The position numbers and the translations under genes were made by a program. From Limiplasma sp036652695 (GTDB lineage Bacteria > Bacillota > Clostridia > Christensenellales > Aristaeellaceae), in the NCBI GenBank assembly GCA_036652695.1, contig JAVVVJ010000020.1:1-38055 (forward strand): 38,055 bases of DNA, written 5' to 3'. Within the stretch, counting starts at the first letter, position 1; every line of letters starts with the position of its first letter. Shown here piece by piece: positions 31,108-38,055 of this stretch. The notes under the pieces are model-generated. The model did no database searches, was not told the DNA's origin, and was given only the letters and a program-made list of their open reading frames with translations.

Positions 31108-32100
31108 TTAGGTTACCTGAATGAGCATGGTTTTCTGCTCGTCCAGCTCCACATGGATCAGGCCGTCCTTTTCCATGGCCTTGAGCATGTCGCTGAAACG
31201 CTTGAAGCCCAGCGCTTTTTCGGAAAAATCCGGATAGCTGGCCTGAATATCGGCCTTCAAAATGCTGGGGTTAATGCGGTCAAAGCCATCCTCTTTGTAG
31301 CGTGCCAGCTGTTCGCGGATGACGTCACGCCAGTTTTCCTTGCTGAGCTGGGGCGCGGTTTCCTTGCCCGTTTGCGCGAGGGTGATCATGACGTTGAAGT
31401 TGTCGCTGCGGATGCGTAAAGTGCCGAACTGCTTTCCAAGCTTTTCCAGCACCTTTAAAAAGGTTGCGCAGCCGTAGGCTTTTTCGTTAAAATCAGGGCG
31501 AAGGCGCAGTAAAATGCCCTTGAGCTCGCTGGCATAAAGCTCGTCTTTGTCGTTTTGCTCCTCTAAAATGCCGGTGATGAGCTTGTTGAGCTCCTGCTCG
31601 TCCAACGGCTCCTTATCGGCATTGGCCTTCTTTTTTTCGTTGGGCTTGGTGCGGCTGCGGCCGCCGACGTTCTCCAAAAATTGAAACTCGTTGCAGGCGT
31701 TGATGAAGATGTTGCTGGCGGCCTCGCTGCGGCTAATGCCCAGTACGAACTTGCCCATGCTTTTGAGCCTGCCGACAAGGGGCGTATAATCGCTATCGCC
31801 GGATACGATGCAGAAGCTATCGATGAGCGGGTTGGTATAGGCCACCTCCAGCGCGTCGATCACGAGGAGGATATCGGCGTTGTTTTTTTGGCTGATGCCA
31901 TAGCGCAGGCTCGGCACAACGCTAAAGGTGTTGGAGAGCAGAACCTCCTTGAGGTCGCTGTACTGGTCGGTATAGCCATAAACCTTGCCGAGCAACACGT
32001 CGCCGCGGATTTTCACTTTTTCCAACACGCTCAGCAGCGTCGCGACCTTCGCGCCGCAGTTTTCCAGATCCACAAAAAGAGCAAATTTTGCGCTGTCCAT
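31108..32100 (-). CDS. NYN-domain ribonuclease-like protein with two LOTUS (OST-HTH) domains
   Basis: 330 aa. Residues 5-140 form a NYN (PIN-like) nuclease domain with the acidic residues expected to bind metal: Asp11 in FALFVDLENCG, Asp76 in NNADILL, and Asp102 and Asp104 in CIVSGDSDYTPLVGRL. A charged linker (145-165) follows. Two LOTUS/OST-HTH units then occur, about 172-240 (ELKGILLRLRPDFNEKAYG) and 258-330 (LKADIQASYPDFSEKALG); the two share the pattern PDF-EKA-G-F. The combination predicts RNA binding and cleavage. The ATG at 32100 has AAGGA about eleven bases upstream. It lies between a GntR regulator gene and nadE in an operon headed by prfC and typA. Confidence 0.9.
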   Translation of the reverse strand: MDSAKFALFVDLENCGAKVATLLSVLEKVKIRGDVLLGKVYGYTDQYSDLKEVLLSNTFSVVPSLRYGISQKNNADILLVIDALEVAYTNPLIDSFCIVSGDSDYTPLVGRLKSMGKFVLGISRSEAASNIFINACNEFQFLENVGGRSRTKPNEKKKANADKEPLDEQELNKLITGILEEQNDKDELYASELKGILLRLRPDFNEKAYGCATFLKVLEKLGKQFGTLRIRSDNFNVMITLAQTGKETAPQLSKENWRDVIREQLARYKEDGFDRINPSILKADIQASYPDFSEKALGFKRFSDMLKAMEKDGLIHVELDEQKTMLIQVT

Positions 32101-32141
32101 CGGTAGAACCATCCTTTCACAACCACCATGGGTTGGGGGAG

Positions 32142-32858
32142 TCAAATGCGGAAGGTGTACCGGTCGCCGCGAATCCATTGGCGGCTGGTGTGCAGCGGCT
32201 GGGCGTGCTGGTCGAGCACAAGCTCGTCCAAAATCAACAGGGCGTCGCCCTGCGCCACGCTCATTTGACGGCTTACCAGCGGCGTTGCATGCCCCAGAGA
32301 GATATCATGCACCGCTGAGGTCGGTATCACACCCTCGTGACGGAGCAGGTCATACAGCGAGCCTTCCAAGTTTTTCTCGCGCAGATAGGCATAGCGCTCC
32401 GGAAACCGGTTTAGCTCCAGCATTACAGGCTCGCCGTCGCATAGGCGCAGACGGCAGACCTCCAACACCTTGCCGCCCTCTGCCGCGTTCAGCTTTTCCT
32501 CGTCCTCGGGGCGCGCGGCGTCCAGCTGTGCGCTTACGAGCCGCGCACTCGCCTTGTGTCCAAGCTGGGCGCAGGCGGTGGAAAAGCTGGTGATTTGGTG
32601 CAGATCGCGCTGTAGCTTTGCATCCGCCACAAAGGTGCCCTTGCCTTGACGGCGCACCAGCAGCCCTTCCTGCACCAGATCCAGCATCGCCTTGCGCACG
32701 GTGACGCGGCTTACGCCGTAGGTCTCGCATAGCAATTGCTCGCTGGGGATACGCCCGCCCGCGGGATAAGCCCCGGCGACAATATCGTTTTTCAGCCGCG
32801 TCATCAATTGCTGATAGAGCGGGCTTTGACTCTTCTTTTCCAAAAGGTTGCCTTCCAC
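32142..32858 (-). CDS. GntR-family transcriptional regulator (HutC/UTRA type)
   Basis: 238 aa. The N-terminal winged helix-turn-helix (about 12-76) has LYQQLMTRLKNDI, GGRIPSEQLLCETYGVSRVTVRKA and GKGTFV, all standard for GntR. The rest is a UTRA ligand-binding domain ending in the usual FRI. HutC-type members usually sense sugars, amino acids or other small metabolites. The GTG at 32858 is chosen because AGGAGG lies eight bases upstream, overlapping the end of the exported-protein gene. It may regulate its own operon through the inverted repeat at 37825-37851; this is a guess from position only. Confidence 0.9.
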   Translation of the reverse strand: MEGNLLEKKSQSPLYQQLMTRLKNDIVAGAYPAGGRIPSEQLLCETYGVSRVTVRKAMLDLVQEGLLVRRQGKGTFVADAKLQRDLHQITSFSTACAQLGHKASARLVSAQLDAARPEDEEKLNAAEGGKVLEVCRLRLCDGEPVMLELNRFPERYAYLREKNLEGSLYDLLRHEGVIPTSAVHDISLGHATPLVSRQMSVAQGDALLILDELVLDQHAQPLHTSRQWIRGDRYTFRI

Positions 32859-32874
32859 GTTGGTATCCTCCTGA

Positions 32875-34275
32875 TTATTCGATGCCGAGCGAGGCCAAAA
32901 TGCCGGTGTCTGTGGCAAAGCGCACGAGATCGTCAATGGCCCCGGCGGGCATTTCCAGCACAATGGGCAAAAATGCCAGCGCGAGCGAGGGTAAAAAGCG
33001 CTCCTTATATTCCTCCAAAAAGCTCTCGTTGAGGTGGAAAAAGTCGTCCTGATTATCGTATTCGTGGTCGACCAGCACGCTTTCGTCCTTTTGCTCCATA
33101 TCGGCCAAATAACTCATGCTGAGGGCTGGTTTGCCGCTGGTGGGGTGCAGAAGGTCAATCGCAAGGCTCATCTGGTAGGGTAGCGCGGCAGCATCGCGGC
33201 TATAGCGGAAGTCAAAGGTGAGCGGCGCTGGCTGGGTGGCAAGCGCCGTGCCGCCAAGGGAGAGCGTCATGCTGCCGCTTGCTTGTGTGCCTTGGGAAAG
33301 CGGCAGGCCGGTGGCGGCAAGGTCGAGGAACAAACGCTCCTCCTGCTCGGCGGTCACGGTCAGGTTGGCTTTGAGCGCGGCAGCGGCCTCGCCGGGCGCG
33401 TAGTCGTACACAAAAGTGAGGGTATAGCCATCGCTGTTGGGCAGCGTCACGCGCAGGGAGGTTGCGCCGTTTTGCGTGGTCTTTTCAAATACGGTGGTCT
33501 TGCCAAGCACGTAACGCTCCGTATTTCCCTCCACGGTGATGGTCATGCCCGCTTGATCGGGATCAAGGTAATCCAAAAAGCCCTCAAGATCGCCAAGCGC
33601 ATCCAACGTCATATCGGAGGCGGAAAGGCTCACCAGCAGCGAGGTGATGTAGAAATAGAGCCGCTCGTAATCCGGATCATCGTTGACAAGCAGGTCGAGC
33701 GTTTCGCAAAGTTCATAGAGATCGGCATACGCTACGGTGCGCGTGCCCTCGCCCGCGCATAGCTCCGCGATGGGCGCGTAGTAGCTCTCAGCCACATAAT
33801 AGGTGGCTTCGGGGTAGAGCAACAGCCCAAGGAACTGGGTGGGCAGATCCATAAAGTAATAGGGCTTGAGCATAAATTCAAAGAAATTGTGCATTTGAAA
33901 GTGAATGCTCGCGCCCGCCAGCGCGGGCGTGCGAATGTAGCGGTAGCTGTGGTAACCGTCGTACACAAAGGGCACGGTGTTTTTGCCATTGAGGTAGAGC
34001 CCGCCATCAAAATAGACGCGGCTGTACGGCTGCAAAAACCGCTGCGTATCCACCGTGCCGCGCAGGCAGAGCTTGGAAAGGAGGGTTTCCCATGCCTGAT
34101 AGTGAACGGGCCCATCCTGCGCAAAGGCGTCGGCGTGAAGGTTGAAACGCAGTGTGAAGGCGGAACGGGTTACGGCAGAATCGTCCTTGCCCTCTGCCGC
34201 CGCAAAGGCGGCGGCAGGGAGCAGGCACAGGCAGAGCAGTAGCGCCATGGCGCGGCGAAGCAGGTTTGTTTTCAT
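32875..34275 (-). CDS. Exported protein of unknown function
   Basis: 466 aa. The N-terminus MKTNLLRRAMALLLCLCLLP with AAAFAAAEG is a clear signal peptide, probably cut after AFA. No lipobox or wall-anchor motif is seen. The mature part is rich in Tyr, Asp and Leu, with a Tyr-dense stretch around 95-170 and beta-rich repeated-looking strands from about 250 to 390. No family is recognised. A hydrophobic helix near the C-terminus (SLALAFLPIVLE) might touch the membrane. The ATG at 34275 has AAGGAG about eleven bases upstream. It lies 31 bp after typA and 16 bp before the GntR gene, an odd place for a secreted protein. It may be controlled by that regulator. Confidence 0.75.
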   Translation of the reverse strand: MKTNLLRRAMALLLCLCLLPAAAFAAAEGKDDSAVTRSAFTLRFNLHADAFAQDGPVHYQAWETLLSKLCLRGTVDTQRFLQPYSRVYFDGGLYLNGKNTVPFVYDGYHSYRYIRTPALAGASIHFQMHNFFEFMLKPYYFMDLPTQFLGLLLYPEATYYVAESYYAPIAELCAGEGTRTVAYADLYELCETLDLLVNDDPDYERLYFYITSLLVSLSASDMTLDALGDLEGFLDYLDPDQAGMTITVEGNTERYVLGKTTVFEKTTQNGATSLRVTLPNSDGYTLTFVYDYAPGEAAAALKANLTVTAEQEERLFLDLAATGLPLSQGTQASGSMTLSLGGTALATQPAPLTFDFRYSRDAAALPYQMSLAIDLLHPTSGKPALSMSYLADMEQKDESVLVDHEYDNQDDFFHLNESFLEEYKERFLPSLALAFLPIVLEMPAGAIDDLVRFATDTGILASLGIE

Positions 34276-34306
34276 GGGGGAAAAAGCTCCTTTCCAGGCA
34301 GAGGGC

Positions 34307-36127
<1,821 letters not shown>

Positions 36128-36173
36128 AAGGTATGATTTCCTTCTTTCTGCTAAGTGAGTGTGCGCGAACCGG

Positions 36174-37787
36174 TTAGTCTAAGGTTCGTGCGGCGGTTTC
36201 GGCCAGCTGCAGCCCCGCGTTGTTTTCTGTGGCGAGGCGGATGGACCATTCATTTTCAAACAAAAGCACAGTGCGATTTTCACTATCATAGGCGCGTCCG
36301 CTGCTGGAGGTAAGCTTAAGCTCTGCTACGGGCACGGGGGTCTTTACCACCCAGCGCACGTATCGGAAGGCCATTTGATCCATGAGCATTGTAACGCCGT
36401 ACTCGTTTTTCAGGCGGTGCTCCAGCACCTCAAACTGCAATACGCCCACAACGCCCACCAGAAATTCCTCGCGCCCGGTTTCCGTGCGGCGGAAGGTCTG
36501 GATTGCGCCTTCCTCTGCCAGCTGGAAGATGCCCTTTTGGAACTGCTTGCGCTTCATGCTGTCCTCCGGGCGCACGCGCGCAAAATGCTCGGGCGCGAAC
36601 ACGGGGATGGCGGCAAACCGGAGCTTGGGGCCGGCGGAGAGGCTGTCGCCTAGGTGGAAGCAGCCGGGGTCGAACAAGCCGATGATATCGCCCGCGTAGG
36701 CGACCTCGACAGCCTCGCGCTCGTCTGCCATGAACTGCTGGGGCTGCTTTAGCTGCATCTGTTTATCCGTGCCGCTATGGTAGACCATCATGCCCTTTTG
36801 AAACTCGCCGCTGACAATGCGCAAAAAAGCGAGCCGATCGCGGTGAGCGGGGTTCATGTTGGCCTGAATCTTGAAGATAAAGCCGCTGAAATAGGGCGCA
36901 GTGGGCGCTACGAGGCCGATATCCGCTTCCCGTGGTAAGGGAGGTGGGGTGATATCGAGAAATGCCTCCAAAAACGGCTCCACGCCGAAATTGGTAACTG
37001 CCGAGCCAAAAAACAATGGCGTAAGCTGCCCCGTAAGCACAGCTTGCAGGTCGAAGGAATCGCCCGCCTCGTCCAGCAGTTCAATTTCGTTTCTCAGCCG
37101 GGTGCGGTAGTGTTGCGCAAGCGCGGCCTCGGCTTCGGGGCTGTTTAGAGGGATGTCTCGCTCCTCAGCCATGCTCATGCCGTGGTTGCCGCCGCTGTAG
37201 AGCAGCACATGCCCGCTGTTGCGCTGATATACGCCCTGAAAGTCCCCGTCCACGCCGATGGGCCAATTCATGGGGCAGGAGCGGATACCCAGCACCTGCT
37301 CCAGCTCCTCCATCAGGGAAAACGGATCCTTGGAAGCGCGGTCCATCTTATTGACAAATGTGAATATGGGGATGTTGCGCAGGCGGCAGACCCTAAACAG
37401 CTTGATGGTCTGTTCCTCCACGCCTTTTGCCGCGTCGATGAGCATGACGGCCGCGTCCGCCGCCACGAGCACCCGGTAGGTGTCCTCGCTGAAATCCTGA
37501 TGTCCCGGGGTATCCAGAATGTTGATGCGGTAGCCGTCAAACTCAAACTGCATCGCGCTGGACGTAACGCTGATGCCGCGCTGCTTTTCGATATCCATCC
37601 AATCGCTGGTGGCGTGGCGCTCGGCCTTGCGGGCTTTTACGCTGCCAGCCTGACGGATGGCGCCGCCGTAGAGCAGAAGCTTTTCGGTAAGCGTGGTCTT
37701 ACCCGCGTCGGGGTGGCTGATGATGGCGAAGGTGCGGCGTTTATGGATCTGCTGTGTGATCTGCGCCGTGGTTTCGAGTAGGGTCAT
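36174..37787 (-). CDS. prfC: Peptide chain release factor 3
   Basis: 537 aa translational GTPase that recycles release factors RF1 and RF2 after termination. The G1 motif SHPDAGKT is at 24-31, followed by EKQRGISVTSSAMQFEFDG, DTPGHQDFSEDTYRVL and FVNKMDR. The RF3 domain order and C-terminal GVVGVLQFEVLEHRLKNEYGV are characteristic, and the length fits. The ATG at 37787 has only a modest GAGGG upstream. It is the first gene of a six-gene leftward run, with a near-consensus promoter at 37841-37870. Confidence 0.96.
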   Translation of the reverse strand: MTLLETTAQITQQIHKRRTFAIISHPDAGKTTLTEKLLLYGGAIRQAGSVKARKAERHATSDWMDIEKQRGISVTSSAMQFEFDGYRINILDTPGHQDFSEDTYRVLVAADAAVMLIDAAKGVEEQTIKLFRVCRLRNIPIFTFVNKMDRASKDPFSLMEELEQVLGIRSCPMNWPIGVDGDFQGVYQRNSGHVLLYSGGNHGMSMAEERDIPLNSPEAEAALAQHYRTRLRNEIELLDEAGDSFDLQAVLTGQLTPLFFGSAVTNFGVEPFLEAFLDITPPPLPREADIGLVAPTAPYFSGFIFKIQANMNPAHRDRLAFLRIVSGEFQKGMMVYHSGTDKQMQLKQPQQFMADEREAVEVAYAGDIIGLFDPGCFHLGDSLSAGPKLRFAAIPVFAPEHFARVRPEDSMKRKQFQKGIFQLAEEGAIQTFRRTETGREEFLVGVVGVLQFEVLEHRLKNEYGVTMLMDQMAFRYVRWVVKTPVPVAELKLTSSSGRAYDSENRTVLLFENEWSIRLATENNAGLQLAETAARTLD

Positions 37788-37824
37788 GAAAGTCGGTTCC
37801 CTCGCTTTCCTAATTGCGCTAATA

Positions 37825-37851
37825 CATAGTACAACATCTTATTGTACTATG
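37825..37851. promoter_or_regulatory. Perfect inverted repeat over the prfC promoter, probable operator
   Basis: CATAGTACAA (37825-37834) and TTGTACTATG (37842-37851) form a perfect 10-bp inverted repeat with a 7-bp centre. It covers the -10 box and the predicted start near 37834, the usual place for a repressor site. Its regulator is not identified. The GntR protein of the same operon is a candidate. Confidence 0.65.
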
Positions 37852-37870
37852 GAGGTATCAGGCCTGTCAA
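37841..37870 (-). promoter_or_regulatory. Promoter of the prfC operon
   Basis: A perfect TTGACA (37865-37870), an 18-bp spacer and TACAAT (37841-37846) on the leftward strand, 54 bp before the prfC start. Confidence 0.85.
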
Positions 37871-37906
37871 GAAAGACATGATGTATTTTCGGAAAGATTT
37901 GCGCAA

Positions 37907-37944
37907 CCAAAGCCCACCGAGTTTTGACGCTCGGCGGGCTTTGG
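37907..37944. terminator. Probable terminator hairpin right of prfC
   Basis: CCAAAGCCCACCGAG (37907-37921) pairs with CTCGGCGGGCTTTGG (37930-37944) with one mismatch. No long T run follows on either strand, so it may be a weak terminator of a leftward gene beyond the window. Confidence 0.55.
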
Positions 37945-38017
37945 CGTTTACGGTTGATTTATTGAATGGATTTAGCTCCGTTGATGGTTTGCCGTTGCGC
38001 TGGTTAGCAGTTAGGCG

Positions 38018-38043
38018 TACCGTTAATCTGGCAATTAACGGTA
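38018..38043. repeat. Inverted repeat at the right edge, operator-like
   Basis: TACCGTTAAT (38018-38027) and ATTAACGGTA (38034-38043) are a perfect 10-bp inverted repeat with a 6-bp spacer. No gene is visible beside it before the window ends. It could be an operator or part of a promoter for a gene outside. Confidence 0.45.
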
Positions 38044-38055
38044 TTGAGCTTTTGG

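Overview
The window looks like chromosomal DNA of an endospore-forming, G+C-rich (high fifties by eye) low-GC-lineage Firmicute, most likely a gut-type Clostridia. The reasons are a complete spoIVB sporulation protease gene, a class A RNase P RNA (Bacillus-type bacteria carry class B), the site-2 protease-scpA-scpB operon, CUT1 sugar transport without its own ATPase, and strong GGAGG ribosome binding sites with sigma-A-type promoters. No tRNA, rRNA, insertion sequence, prophage or CRISPR array was seen. The finer placement is inference. || Layout, left to right. (1) 114-6863 is an alpha-galactoside locus. A CUT1 importer (binding protein and two permeases) runs leftward. Divergently, two tandem AraC regulators and a GH4 melibiase (melA) run rightward. 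(2) 6958-8568 holds a two-gene redox operon (double-rubredoxin protein and an unusual ferredoxin), then rnpB with its own promoter and terminator. (3) 8598-11872, leftward, holds a membrane-anchored coiled-coil protein with a Pro/Thr repeat tail, and the site-2 protease-scpA-scpB operon driven by a near-consensus promoter set in palindromes. (4) 11940-19756, leftward, runs SNF2/SWIM helicase, GT2 glycosyltransferase, DegT aminotransferase, Wzx-type flippase and ATP-grasp ligase. The last four are tightly packed and look like a small surface-glycan module. (5) 20065-24179 has phosphoglucomutase (leftward) divergent from a GH36 alpha-galactosidase (rightward). (6) 24216-29189, rightward, holds a three-gene ABC-2 exporter, spoIVB and a PHP-domain hydrolase. 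(7) 29128-37870, leftward, is a long apparent operon of prfC, typA, an exported protein of unknown function, a GntR/UTRA regulator, a NYN-LOTUS-LOTUS protein and nadE, from a promoter overlapped by a perfect inverted repeat. || How the parts fit. The left locus should import alpha-galactosides and cleave them with the NAD-dependent GH4 enzyme under AraC control. The GH36 enzyme and phosphoglucomutase further right fit the same galactoside-to-glucose-phosphate flow. The glycan module lacks a recognisable initiating phosphoglycosyltransferase and polymerase, so it is probably one part of a larger system. || There is no obvious novel defence system or mobile island here. The most unusual items are the double-rubredoxin/ferredoxin pair, the NYN-LOTUS-LOTUS gene in a translation/NAD operon next to an unknown exported protein, the ATP-grasp glycan module, the palindromic operators on the prfC and site-2 protease promoters, and a long hairpin that buries the spoIVB ribosome binding site.
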